From: Cricetomys ansorgei
Lineage: Eukaryota; Chordata; Mammalia; Rodentia; Nesomyidae
Direction of reading: 5' to 3'
Length of the DNA: 64,000 nucleotides
Assembly (NCBI GenBank): GCA_026225945.1
Contig: JAMJFZ010001815.1
Location: 129,001-193,000 of the forward strand
Shown here: in pieces, positions 52,550 to 64,000 of the stretch
Numbering within the stretch: position 1 is the stretch's first letter
How the letters are laid out: each line of letters starts with the position of its first letter
Program-made: the position numbers and the translations under genes
Notes under the pieces: model-generated
Told to the model about the DNA's origin: nothing
Seen by the model: the letters and a program-made list of their open reading frames with translations, nothing else
Database searches by the model: none

Positions 52550-52712
52550 ATATACATTGATGTTTTGCCTGCATGTATGTGTGGGTGTTTGATCCTCTGG
52601 ACCAGAAGCTACAGACATATGTGAGCTGCCACATGGGTGCTGGGAATTGAAACTGGGTCCTCTAGACGAGCAGTCAGTGCTCTTAACTGCTGAGTCCTCT
52701 CTTCATCCCCAC
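52550..52712 (-). repeat. B3-type SINE (antisense)
   Basis: GATGTTTTGCCTGCATGTAT, GGTGCTGGGAATTGAAACTG, GCTCTTAACTGCTGAGTCCT. Confidence 0.8.
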
Positions 52713-52734
52713 ATTTATTTGTTTTTATGATTTA

Positions 52735-52912
52735 TTTATTTTTATGTGCTTTGGTGTTTTGCCTGCATGTATGTCTGTGAGAGGGTGCCAAATCCCCTAG
52801 AAATGGAGCTATAGACAGGTGTGAGCCGCCATGTGGGTGTTGGGAATCATACTCAGGACCACTGGAATAGCAACCCATGCTCTTAACCACTGAGCCATCT
52901 CTCCAGCCCCCT
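52735..52912 (-). repeat. B3-type SINE (antisense), second in tandem
   Basis: TTTGCCTGCATGTATGTCTG, GTGTTGGGAATCATACTCAG, CTTAACCACTGAGCCATCTC. Inserted next to the previous copy. Confidence 0.85.
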
Positions 52913-52919
52913 GTTGCTC

Positions 52920-54975
52920 CGTTTTAATTTCAATTCCATCTACTCACTTTTCTTCTGCTTTGTTGGTATTTAATCTCTTTGTCTACAGTTCTTGGAGGGG
53001 GCAGCCCTGCTACATGTTCCCCACAGGCCTGGATCCCAGGGAGGAGGAGGTCCCTCCCACCACTACCTCTGCGGGCCCTGGACCTGCCTCTCTGGAGGGG
53101 TCCTGTGTCCTCTTCCTCCAACACTAAGGTGGATGAGGGAGGTGTGAGCTTCCAGGCCAGAAACCCAAGCTCTGAGTCCAAACCACAGTGTTCAGAGCAA
53201 AGGGCTCTCCAACTTCTTGCCTTCTGTCCCTCAGTCCCTGTAGGCCCCAGGTGGACAGGCCCTTGCCAGATCTTGGCATCAGTGTACCTCCCACTTCTGT
53301 ATTGGGAGTGAACCGAGAGGATGCAGAACCACAGGTGACCACATAGGGGCAGTGTGGCTTTAGAAACAACCATGGGCACATGGGCACAGACTGTACACAG
53401 GCATGTGTGACCCAACTCTCTTCCAGGTACCCATGTTTGTCTGGATCCTGTACCTCCCTTAGCTTCTCTCCCACCCTCCACCCAGTGGTCATCAGTGGCC
53501 AGGCCCCTGAAAACCCTTAAGTATCTTCATGGCCTACCAATGGATGCCAGCTGCTTGAGGACCAGCTGCCGGAAGGCTTGTGGGGGAGGGCAGGAGGGAG
53601 AGAAGAGATGATGGGGGAAAATGAGAAAGCACTGCTGGAAGAGGCAGAGGAGGCTTCACCCTGAGTCCAGGGCCCCTCTCCATCCTTCCCTCAGACTTGG
53701 GAGCTCCCCACTCCCAAAGACACAGACTGAACTTCAAGAGCTGACTGGAGCTTGTGGATCCTGACTGGAAGTCAGCACGGGGCCACAGGTGGGCTCTTAC
53801 ACACCATGCTGCTGTGGGATGGAGAGGCCTTTGGCAAGGCAGACAGGGGGTGGTGACAGGGGACCTGTGATGTAGGGCCTGAAACCAGCAGGGAGCCACC
53901 CTTCCTTTCCTGCCCCTGGGGCTGGGCAGGGTATTGGATGATGTTGTTCTCAGGTTCTACTTACTGCATTCCACCTTAGCCCCTCACAGGGTCCCTTGTG
54001 CTCTGCCAGCCAAACCTGGGAGCTGACTTGTGACTCCCTTGGCTTGGGATAGCTGGGATGCTCTGAGGGGTTGGGGCACAAGGACACTGCACAGCCTGTG
54101 GGGTGTTCCGTTGTGCCAAGGTGGATAGGGTGGAGGACTGTGTCAACTGCTTCCAGCTCCCGCCCCAACAAATCAGAACGGCAGCATATGGTCAGCAGGC
54201 CTTTGTGCGCCCAGAAGAGTGGGCTGGGACGCTGCCAAGGTCCCATTCCAGGCCCATCCCTGCTCCGCCTTCATGCCTGTGCTCTGCTTCATCCCTAGCC
54301 TTGGCAGCAGCCAAATCTGGCTCCCAGCTGGCCCAGAGCGACAGGTACCTGTGCTGTCAGACAAACCAGGGTGCAGAACAGGCAGTGGGTGGGTGCAGTG
54401 CCCAGTGAGAACTTTGGTCTCCAGGGTCCCCAGTAAGAGGCAGGCCACACCCATGCCAGATTGTTGTCACCTAAACCTGAGCCTGCATGCTCCCAGCTCT
54501 GTCAAGTGGAGGTGCAGTGTCATGTCTGTGCTCACAGCACTGGGAAAGCAGTTTAGGGCTCTGCAGTCCACACTCAGGTAGGCTGGTGAGGGCAGCCTAC
54601 AGTCTCTGCCCAGAGATCTGTGGGTATCTAGGTTTCCTTTTCAGAGAGTTGGGGTGCAGTCCCTACTTCAGGGTGCCTGGCTTCAGGCTAAGAGAGCTCA
54701 CCTGGCATTCACAAGGCTGAAGGCAGGTCCACAGCTCTGAGGCTGCAGCCTGGATGGCATGCCTCAGTGTCCCCAAGGGGCTTCAGAATCCAGTGGAGTA
54801 TGGCAAGTCCCAATCTGGAGCCAAGGAGGACAGTGGAGGGCAAGGAGTGTGGGAACAGGGAGAGAGCAGATGTCACTGGTGACCACAGTCTCCCCAGGGA
54901 TGGGAGGGGCTATCATCCACAGGTGGAGCAGAGGGATGACTTGGGGCTGACTCCGTGTGGGTGCTGTCAGGCAGT
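52920..54975. other. Intergenic sequence without recognised feature
   Basis: Unique sequence after the repeat island. Open frames of up to 183 codons (52930-53481, minus) show no family pattern or splice context. Confidence 0.5.
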
Positions 54976-54976
54976 C

Positions 54977-54977
<1 letters not shown>

Positions 54978-55026
<49 letters not shown>

Positions 55027-55054
55027 TGTGTATGCGCGTGCGCGCATGCGCAGC
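54978..55054 (+). repeat. (TG)n followed by alternating GC-rich purine-pyrimidine tract
   Basis: About 22 TG units, then TCTGTGTATGCGCGTGCGCG and CATGCGCA. Nearly perfect purine-pyrimidine alternation over about 75 bases. Confidence 0.95.
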
Positions 55055-56400
55055 ACTCTGTGGGTGGAGCTACAGCCCTACTTGGACCTCATCTTGAAAT
55101 GGTGGTGAGGACTCCTCAACTGGTATGGCATCTTCTTTCCCTCAGGCCCATGACTCCTTCCACGGATTTTGAGAAAACTCTCCAAGGCTGTCTTTGTTTC
55201 ACAGACTGAAGCCTGTCAGGCAGACCAACCTCCTGATCTGTCTAGCAGCCTTTTGTGTTCAGTGAGCCTAAAGAAGCCTAGTACCCAACACACATCCCAC
55301 CTGGTGTCCTTCCAGACCCCAGCAGCCTCTTCCTGAGGCTCCAGGCTGTGGCCTCACCCCTCCCTGCCTCCTTACCCCTCACACCTCTTACTCCATTGTG
55401 TTGTTCCCCCAGACCTCCTAGACCAGTCACCTGACCTACTCTGAGGACCCTGCACATACTTTCTTAGGCTCTACTGAATGCCCAGGGTCACAGAGGGCCT
55501 CTGGAACCCTCTGGCTCCTGCTATTCAGTTCATTCTATTTCTCACACAACACGCACAGCCAGACCTAGGTCCCGCTCCAAACAGACACGCATAGCACATG
55601 GATTTTCTTCACTTCTTTAAAAACAAGGTAAAAAGTAACTTTTGGAGGTAAGAAAATGCTTTACTTATTATATTAACAGAGTAACCTGTATGCCAACATG
55701 GCCGCCCAACAGTTTTTGCTAGTTTGACTTTCTATGGTGGAAATGAATGGGAAGATGAATTGTATTCCCCATTCACTAACCACAGGGCTCTCTCATCCCA
55801 GGCTGACTACACTGATGTCATTGCCTGGGATGGACACTCTGCTGGGCTGGCAGCAGACCTGGGGGTAGGACCAGGTAGATATGGCCATAGCACCCACAGG
55901 TCTGACTGCCCTACTCAGCAAACCCACCTGGCTCCCCCAGCTTGCTCTCTTAGCTTGTGACCCATGGGGTGGCCCCAGAGCTCTGCAGAACTTGGGAATC
56001 ATTTAGCCCATCCCCAGGGGTGTAAAGAGGGCTCACAAAGCTGCTGGGGCCGGAAGGCTTTGATGTGACCTAGAGGTTCTGTAAACTGGCTAATGAGGTT
56101 GATGAAACCAATAAATACAGAATGCAAAAGGCTTCTTCAGAGGCTTTGTGGAGTTCTAGGAGCCAACCTCTGGGCTTGTGAGGCCTTGCCTGTTCAGAGT
56201 CTGGGCCAGTACCACCTGCCAGGGCTCTCCTTCACCTGCTTACCTGTGAGGTGACAGTGGCCCTGCCTGGCCTGAAGAATCACCCCCTGCTCTGCTTGGC
56301 TGCCCTTAGCCCTCACTTGGATCATAGGAAAGTTCTAAGGCATATGGCTGAGGGATGCTGACAGACAGTGCATTCATCTTCTTCCACAATGGGATGAGGC
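55055..56400. other. Intergenic sequence without recognised feature
   Basis: No gene or clear repeat seen. Confidence 0.5.
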
Positions 56401-56403
56401 ACC

Positions 56404-56742
56404 ATGAGCAAACCTGTGTGTGTGTTCTGCATGTGTATCCATGTATGTACAGTTGTGCTCACCCATATATGTATGCATGAAAACCAGAGGTCAACATTAG
56501 GTGTCTTTCTCTTTTGCTGTTCACCTTATATCTTGAGACAGGGTCTCTCACCAAACCTGAAACACCATTTTGGCTGGGCTAACTGGCAGTAACCCCTGGG
56601 ATCTGCTTGTCTGTGTCTGCCCCAAGTACTGGGCTTACACATATGCTCCACCATTCCCAGCTTTTTGCTTGGGTGCTAGCCATCTAAACTTGGGTTTTCA
56701 TGCTTGCTCAGCAAAACCTTACCCACTGAACCATTTCCCTAG
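56404..56742 (-). repeat. RSINE/B4-type SINE (antisense)
   Basis: GTATGCATGAAAACCAGAGG, CTTGAGACAGGGTCTCTCAC, and a terminal CCCACTGAACCATTTCCC that is the complement of a tRNA-derived head. Confidence 0.6.
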
Positions 56743-56920
56743 CTTTTTTTTTTTTTTTTTCTTCTTCTTCTTCCTGCTTTTTCAAGACAGGGTCTCACTA
56801 TGTAGCTCTGGCTGACCTGCAACACTGTGTAGACCAGACTGGTCTTGAACTTACAGAGATCCACCTGCCTTTGCCTCCCAAGTACTGGGGTTAAAGGTAC
56901 ATGCCACTATACTGGGTTTC
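56743..56920 (-). repeat. B1 SINE (antisense)
   Basis: T-run, TTTTTCAAGACAGGGTCTCA, GTAGACCAGACTGGTCTTGA, TTAAAGGTACATGCCACTAT. Confidence 0.9.
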
Positions 56921-56944
56921 CACTTCCCCAGCTTTAAGCATCTC

Positions 56945-57000
56945 CTTTTATAGCCACAAAACTGAGGCTCATTAGCTACACAGATGCTTTAGGCAGTGAC
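56945..57000 (+). repeat. MIR-like fragment
   Basis: CACAAAACTGAGGCTCATTA matches the MIR core. Confidence 0.4.
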
Positions 57001-57429
57001 ACCTTCTGGACGTATCAGTGGCAGGCTGCACTCCCTCTTCCAGGTGGAGCCTGGAAATTCTTGGAAGGGCTCTGCCTGCTGAGTGTCACTCCCTGAGTCT
57101 AACCAGTTGTTGTAGAGTAAGGGCCAGAGCCCACGCCTGAGGCCTGGCCCAGCCTTGGACCCTCTGAGGCTCTCAGCATGGACTACACAACCTTGGGGGC
57201 TTTCCCACAGTCCAGGTATGGTCTAGGATGGCCTGAGGGACAAGGCTAAGGGACCAGGGGGCTTTCCTATGAGAAAGGGCTCTTCCAGCCCTGCCCTTGT
57301 CAGCATCTCTATCGGAAGCCAAACACAGAGCTGGGGAATGTCAATACTTCAGGCCTGCCACCTGGCATCTGGTGCCCAAGGGCTAGGCGGTGCCCATAGG
57401 GGACACTGCAACCACCACAGCCAAGAAAC

Positions 57430-57605
57430 TCCAGGCTATTTATAACATGGCTGGGAGAAGCTGGGCAAACATCAGCTGTCCCCTCCCCACTCCCCTTGAC
57501 CTCCAGGACCTGTGTTTAAACTCTCACTGGGCAAATAGAAGGCAGATAAGGTGCAGAGATTAGAGGGACAGTTCAGCTCCGATAAGCAGCTTCCTCCCTA
57601 AGTAT
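57430..57605. promoter_or_regulatory. Candidate endothelial/haematopoietic enhancer cluster
   Basis: Within 170 repeat-free bases: MEF2-like CTATTTATAAC (57436-57446), FOX-like GCAAACATC with E-box CAGCTG (57465-57478), FOX-like TGTTTAAAC (57513-57521), two GATA sites AGATAAG (57544-57550) and CGATAAGC (57580-57587), and an ETS-like TTCCTC (57591-57596). The density of motifs is the only evidence. Confidence 0.4.
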
Positions 57606-58330
57606 GAGACTAATAGCACGGGTCTTGGGCAGGCATGGGGAGCTGGTGCTGTCTATGGACTGAATCCCTCTGATGCCCCTGCTCTCTACTGTCTCTTATT
57701 GTTTTCTGGCCACGTCCAGTTGAGGAGCACACCACCAAGGCACCCTGCCTATACCTGTCAAAGTGAAGTCTGTCTCAAGCATGTGACTGACCCAGTCAGA
57801 GCTTAGCACATCATCCATGCTGTACATACTTGAGCACAGGATGGACTAACCTGGGCAAAGCCCAGTGGATCCTGTTCACTCCAATGTGAACAGGGCTTTG
57901 TTCCCTACGGGGCTCACTCAGAAGGGCCCGCATACAGCATGTGCTCAGAAGACCAGGCAGTTCAGCCCCATCCCACCACCACCACCCCAGCTCCTCAGAG
58001 CTGGTCTACAGTCAGGCTGTGTCCTGAGCCCATGCTAGCTCTCTTAATTTATTTTTAAAGTGGACACAACATACAGGGAAGGTTCAGAGCCCAGTGGGGA
58101 TGGACTGTCCCCTTCTGTGTTCCACTGTTCACTTCTGCAGAGGCAACTAACCCACAGCGGCTTCAGTCTAGGAAATGAGAGACACAGGGCTGAAACAGAC
58201 ACAGTTAGAGCTGGAGACCTGCAAAGAGAAAGATGAAGCTCAGTTTGGAGTCAAGATCAGTTCATTTGAAGTCAGGAGCCATGCTCACCTTGAGGTCCCG
58301 GTCTGTCTATCATTCTGTGCTTGTGTTAGA
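57606..58330. other. Intergenic sequence without recognised feature
   Basis: No gene or repeat recognised. Confidence 0.5.
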
Positions 58331-58334
58331 ACTT

Positions 58335-58810
58335 ACTGTGTAGCTGGGGTCAAAATTTAGTCAGTGCTATCTCAGGGCTCAGTCCCAATATATCAAGTGC
58401 TATGTCAAGGCTCAGTCTACGGCTAGGGCCAGGGCTCAGTCTGTAACTAGGATCAGAAACTAGTCTATGGCTTTGATCAAGGCTCAGCTTGGGCTGGTGT
58501 TGAGGGGCTCAGGTTGTGATCCAGATCAGAGACAAACTTGTACTTGATATAAAGACTGAGATCAAAACCTGACAGATAGGATCAAGGCTCATTGTATGAA
58601 TCGCCTTAGTCAACCTGTATCTGGGATCAGGGATCAGGGATCAGGGAGGGTACTCGTGGCTAGGGCAGTCTGTGCCTGTTAAAGCCTCCATCTCTGGCTT
58701 GGATCAGGGCTCAGACTCTGACTGGGATTCAGGCTCTGACTATAGCAGGAATTGGGGATCATCCCAGAGCTGGGACTGGAGCTCATCTGGGCCTGAGCCT
58801 GGACAGTGTA
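58335..58810 (+). repeat. Degenerate minisatellite (GGCTCAG / GGATCAG units)
   Basis: Units of roughly 30 bases alternate CAGGGCTCAGTCT and GGGATCAG or TAGGATCAG phrases, with a pure GGGATCA triplicate at about 58625-58647. The Ser/Asp/Trp-rich frame at 58672-58866 is produced by this repeat and is not a gene. Confidence 0.75.
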
Positions 58811-61800
58811 CATCTACCCAAGGCTTCCTCACTTCCCAGTGGTCTTGGGTCAGGTTGGGCAACTGAACTGTGCTTCCTCTTTGGATCAGAGTGTTCTTGG
58901 CTAGCACCCAGGTGCTGATTCCTGGGGGAGAGGCCTGTTCCCGCCAGCCACATTCCCACGCTTGCTTGGGAGGGTGCCAGCGGGTGGGAAGTATAGAGGG
59001 TCTGCCTTCTAGGGGACCTGTGTCTTACCCTCCCAGCTGCTGCCACCCGCAGTAGACTCCTACAGAAGGACCCCTGTCTCATGGCTCCTTCATCCTCCTG
59101 CTCCAGAAAGGACCAGAAGATGGGGCATTTGGGAAGTCTGCACCCCAAGGCTAAAAGACCAAGTTACTACCCAAGGGACCTGTCGGCAGTAGTTCTTGGA
59201 GTTGGCTGCACCTTATGCTTCCTTGGGCCTCAGTTTCCCAAAAGGACAACAGAGTGGGGAAAGGTGGTAGCAGGAACAGAATCTGTCCAAGGCTTCTCTA
59301 TTGAGACAACTCTGACAGGTCAGTGATGTGCAGGGGTTTCAATTGCTCCTGGAGGGACTTTCATCAGCCTGGGGGCTCCCAGAGAGGGAAACATCCTTAA
59401 AACTATAGGCCCATCCCAGGGCCTGGTGTGATTGAGACAAGATTCAGGGGCCCAAGGGGCTGGCCTGAACTATAGGGATTTTCACTGACCTCAGGTCTGT
59501 TACTAAGGAAGTATAGTTGGCTTTCAGAGAGCAGGTGCACATGGGAGGTGCAGGCCCGTGGCCAGGCTACAAGCCATTTCTTGGCTCCATGGGACCAAGG
59601 AGACCCACTAGTGTGGGTAGACATATCCAGGAACTCAGTCCAACACTAGACAAGATCAGAGAGGCAGAAACCATAGACCATTATTTCCCAGACTGTTAGT
59701 GTCAGGACCTTAAGAATTCTGGGTTTGTGTTCTGAAGAGACAGCCGCCTGCTGTGGAGACAGACCTATGCTCCTCAGTGGCCATTCCTATCATCATGTTT
59801 CTCTCCAAAGTCTTACGAAAGCCCACAATGATGGTGCCACCATCTGTGGTAGGGATCAAGTCTGAAGCTGAGCCAGGCTCCATATGCATGTCCCAATCAA
59901 CTTTATCACCCAGCTTCAAGGGGCGGGGAGAATAGGACCAGAGAGGGCCAGGACCCTGGGCCAGACCTCTAGACTAGCTTTGGGGAGAATAGGAACTTAT
60001 GCCCTCTCTGGTCTGTGGGCTGGGATGTGTGCTTAGCGGGCCTCCTGGAGCTGCTTGGCCTGTGTTGCAACCTTCTGTATTCCTGCCCTGTCCAAACTTG
60101 CCACAGCTCCTGCCCCTAGGCCCAGAGGAGAGCCTCGCCTATCTTCCCAGGACCAGGACAACAAGTCTCAGCGTGGCCTGGTCTCTGTGCCAGCTCTGAG
60201 CGTGAGAACATACTGAGCAGAGGAGGGTAGAGTGGCAGGTGGCCAGGTGTGAACACCAGCAAGTGCCCCCCAAGGAAGCCACAAGGAGGCTGCCCAGCCC
60301 CCAGCTGCTCCCTAGCTGACTGTCCAGGTCTCCACTACAGCTGGCAGGGACCCTCCCCCTATGCTCCTGAGTTAATCAGCTGCAGCCCCACTCACCCCAT
60401 CAGCTCTCCCCACACCAGCACACCACAGTACACAGCTGGTGCTCAGTAATTGCTTCTGCCAGGAGATATATAGAATTGGACAGTTTGATCACATGATCAG
60501 TGAGGGTCCACAGGAGCCTGGCCAGGGCTATGGAAATCAGAGTTATGGAGTCTAGGGTACCTCTGAGGCTACTAGATGAGGATGGAGAGCTGAGTCTAGA
60601 GCCTTCTGGGGCCACTGTGCCGGCCTCAGGGACGGAGGTAAATAATCACTGCACTGGGGACACTCAGGGCTTGGCACACTGATAACTGGTTTTTAGGGTC
60701 ACTGGGTGATCTCTGGTCCCTCAAGAGCCACTAGATAGCAGAAAGACCATGAGAGGGCTCCCGGGTGGTGGGAGCCAGCACTAGAGGACAGGAGAACATT
60801 GCCCGGGCATGTGCCCTGCTTAATACAGCAGCTACGCCAAGAGGCATCATCAGTAAGTGTACTTATCACTAGAGGAACTAGGTAGTGGTCTTCAGGCACT
60901 GACCATAGCATTGACAAAAAAGTAGCTTGTCCAGGACATCCAGCCTCTGTACCCTGAAGTGGTTTCAGAGTCTGTCCGGGTCCCATGACATAGGGGACTT
61001 ATATCAGGAGCAGGGAGTTCTGGGAGGCTCCTGGAGGAGGTAGCCTAGCCCTGGACCTCAAAGTCAGGTTTTGTTTGTAGTAGCTGAAAGGATACAGCTC
61101 AGCAGAGGCTAGGGAGGAGAATGAAGAAGGGAGCTGATGAAGGTCATAAAGGTCCAGGATGTGTGTCCCTACAAGGAATGGACGGACAGGTGGGTGTAGA
61201 CTGTCACTTGTTTCCCCAGACTGTGCCTGGCACTGACCAAGGACCCCCTGGGCCTGCTTGCTATCACCCTTGTTGACTCATCACTGTTACGAACCCTTCA
61301 CTGTAGCCACCTAGTTTTCATAGGGCTGTATCCTGGACACTGAGGGCAGAAGTCTCACAAGGCTCACTCAGTCCCCTCCAAGCCATGGAAAAGCTCCCAG
61401 AGGGGTAGATGCAACACAGAGGTCAGACAGGGACAGTACCAGGTACTGAAGAGGCAGGAAAGAGACTAAGGAATGAGGACAGGGAGCTGCAGAGGACTTG
61501 TAGGTAGGTAGTGGGGCTCTACACTAGCTTAAATCCAATTTATTGGATTATTATTATTTTTATATTATTAATGTGCATCTCTGGAAAAGGCTTTGGGGTA
61601 GGCCTGGCTCCTGTAGCGCTAAGTCCTGTGAGCAGTGTGCAACCTGCACAATGGCACGGGAAAGCTTTGCTAGGCACATCCAGGATGGCACAGGAGGGGA
61701 CTGCTACCCACAGGAGCCTCTGTCTACAGGTCAGTCCCCTTCTCCAAGCCCAGTTCCAGGACCCTCTCACCTCTAGCAGTGCCCCTGCAGGGAGATGACC

Positions 61801-63090
61801 TTCCTTATTTATTCCCAGCTCACTACCTCTATTTCATCTGCCCTGAGGAAGGAAAACCCTGTCACTGGCTCCACCTGTGGCAGCCTGTGCTGTGAACAGG
61901 AAGCCTAGGGCATGAGGCCCCCACCCACCTGCCTGCAGCCAGGAGAAAGTAAGCAAGGAAGGGGGACTGCCCCACCACCACCTGTGAGTTCACCCAGACT
62001 GCCTTTCTCTCTAGCTCGGTCCATACTCCAAAGAGACTTCTCGATTTCCAGACATGCCTAGGCAAAACTCATAGCTCCCTCAGGTACCCAGGGTCTCTGA
62101 GGAATAGGACTCCACCATCCAAGGGCCAAGGATGCAGCTGGGAACCTGGAGGAGGGGCCAATCTCAGTGTGCTCCTCTGCTCACACACATTTGCCAGATG
62201 TGGGCCAGGCTGAGGAGTGCCATGCCTAGGCATCTGATGAGGACTTTGGGAAGATGACCCTTTAGAGATTCGGAGACCAAGGCACAGTGGTTATGGCAAG
62301 GGCCCTGGCTGTTTGGAGTCTGGGCATAGAGTGCTTTTTCCCAGGCAAGTTAGGCATGCAGTGCCCACTACCACTCTCTCAGGGACCTGCAGCCCAGGGA
62401 CGTGTCTCCACAGGGTCTCTGGGCTGGTACCCCCTCCCCCGTGGGAGAAGAGCCTGGGAGCCCGAGGCGGGCAGCAGGTTGGGGCCTGAAAGTGACTAGG
62501 GTTTCCGCCACAGCCCTCGTGTGATGTTGCAAGAGGAGCAAGAAGGCTGGCCTCGGGCACTGGGTGGGACTGGGGGGTGGATGTTGGGGGGGCAGTGACT
62601 AGAAGGCTCTGGTGTAGGAAGAGGGGCTATAGGGGATTCTAGAGAGCCCCAATTCTTCTGGGGCAACTCCATGACTGCCCCTGGGAAGCCTTGATCAGTG
62701 TCTTTCTGGTAAGGTTGCAAGGAACGGGTGTCTCCTTCCTGCCTACAAAGCGGTTTAAGCTTGAGCCAGGGCCCTGATGGAGGAGTATGGCCTAGGACAC
62801 TACAGGAAAGCTCTTGGGAACTAGCTGGCTGGTCCCCAGCCCCGTTATCCCTTTCTAGAGAACACCTAGCAGGGCCCATAGGGGTGTGGCCACATGATGA
62901 AGAGACCCAGCGTCATCCTCCCAAATGTATCTGCAACCTTGGGGCAGGTTGCCTCCCTTTTCCTGGCCTTGATTTCCCTCAAAAAGCCACTATTGCTGAA
63001 TCAGCCCCTACAGACCTCTGGGATCCCCTGGCCAAGGGCCACAGCCCCTGACCATGTCTGTGAGATCTCCCTTCTTGGCTGTGTGACAAG
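58811..63090. other. Intergenic sequence
   Basis: No gene recognised. A MIR-like phrase (GGGCCTCAGTTTCCCAAAAG) lies near 59225-59245. An unassigned coding-like minus-strand frame at 59710-59919 is discussed in findings. Confidence 0.5.
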
Positions 63091-63094
63091 TTCC

Positions 63095-63310
63095 CAGCAT
63101 CTGCTCCAGCTATAAACAATTATCTCCAACAGGGCAAGGCAGCCCCAGATAATGAAGCTTGGAGAACAGGGGGAACCCACGCCCCTCCCTGTGCCAGCCT
63201 GGCTTGCTGAGGTCATACACACAGGCCCTGATAGTGGTGGCCAGGGTGGAGCCCTGGCTCTGCATCTATGCTTAATCAGGGACACCACAATAATCAGTCA
63301 CCCTTTCCCT
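63095..63310. promoter_or_regulatory. Candidate regulatory cluster (GATA, SOX/FOX)
   Basis: TATAAACAATTATCTCC (63111-63127) combines FOX/SOX-like and inverted GATA cores. CAGATAATG follows at 63146-63154 and CTTAATCAG and AATAATCAG at about 63270-63297. Repeat-free. Confidence 0.3.
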
Positions 63311-64000
63311 CCCCTCCCCTGCACGCTCAGGGCTGTCCCTCGGGACACTGTTACTCCTGGGGACAACTGGGCCCTTGGGCACCTACTTGCCTTCTGAACC
63401 TCTCTGTGGAGGATGGGTAGGACTCTCACCAAACATCTTATGTTTATTGCTGCTGTTGCCCATACTCAACTCAATCCAGACCCTCCTCAAGGCACACACT
63501 CCAGGCACGGGGCAGGTAGTTCCTTCCAGCTCATCTTTCTAGTCAGGGAAGATGCCAAGCCCTTGCTCCAGGGTCCTTAGGCTACTACAGCTCTTCCTTC
63601 ACAGCCTAGTTCAGGGCTTGCCTGACCCCTTTCCTGTCTTCTCTGCCCAGGGTGCATCAATGCTCACCCAACAGGGGAGGAAGGACCTGCTTCAAGCTCC
63701 CACAGGGAGCTCTGAGAGCAGGATTTGGACAGGACATCATTCATTCAGACCAGAGCCTGGCTCTGACCAGACCTCTAGTTTTGTCCTGAGAGACACCAAA
63801 AGCTCAGCTGGGTTTGGCAGGGAAGACAGTGTCTGAATGTATGTTGGAAAGTGTGGTCTTGACCCCCAGGTTCTAGGAGCCATATGAAGGGTGGGTGTAG
63901 ATCTTAGGAGGGGCAAGCCTGAGAGATAGGATGCCCCTGCCCAGTTCAGGCTGTAAGGTAGAAATGCAGCTGGTGGGTATAACCCTGGCTATGGCTTGAC
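63311..64000. other. Intergenic sequence to the right edge
   Basis: No gene or repeat recognised. Confidence 0.5.

Overview
This window is from a rodent nuclear genome, most likely a muroid. The evidence is widely spaced GT-AG exons, CpG-island promoters, and B1, B2, B3 and ID/B4 SINEs, together with MaLR-like LTRs and class II (ERVK-type) endogenous retrovirus remnants. Differences from the house-mouse proteins as I recall them, and ERV sequence that could be of the mys/MYSERV kind, suggest a cricetid-type rodent rather than Mus. That species call is an inference.

Two protein-coding genes are certain and lie tail to tail. AGPAT2 (+ strand, coding exons 7175 to about 17.5 kb) is a 1-acylglycerol-3-phosphate acyltransferase of the ER. 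EGFL7 (- strand, coding exons 22171 down to 18685) is a secreted endothelial EMI/EGF protein. The miR-126 hairpin (19769-19838, - strand) sits in an EGFL7 intron with both mature arms intact. Both genes start in CpG islands (about 6.85-7.72 kb and 24.3-24.7 kb). Their 3' ends are only about 0.4 kb apart.

Layout: 1-2.66 kb is an antisense ERVK gag-pro remnant running off the left edge. 2.7-6.7 kb is intergenic with a hAT element, a B4 and a B2. 7.2-18.0 kb is AGPAT2. 18.4-24.65 kb is EGFL7/miR-126. 24.7-64 kb has no gene I can support. In mammals the segment upstream of EGFL7 lies toward NOTCH1, so this stretch is probably the EGFL7-NOTCH1 intergenic interval. It holds several motif clusters (ETS, GATA, FOX) that look like endothelial enhancers, a strong CTCF-type motif at 40.4 kb, two unusual minisatellites (38.1-39.3 kb and 58.3-58.8 kb), and a repeat island (about 41-53 kb) containing a rearranged ERVK provirus.

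The most notable observations are four. (1) A one-base insertion in the last AGPAT2 exon, relative to the mouse reading, removes the usual stop and opens a long readthrough frame that ends almost at the predicted poly(A) site. (2) The 48.7-52.4 kb provirus carries about 1 kb of non-env, coding-like sequence between the integrase end and the polypurine tract. (3) A roughly 10-bp-period GTGACC minisatellite has arms in opposite orientations. (4) Convergent CTCF-like motifs flank the EGFL7 promoter. No unknown gene system comparable to a novel operon or defence system is visible. The candidates for novelty are regulatory, repeat-derived and gene-structural.
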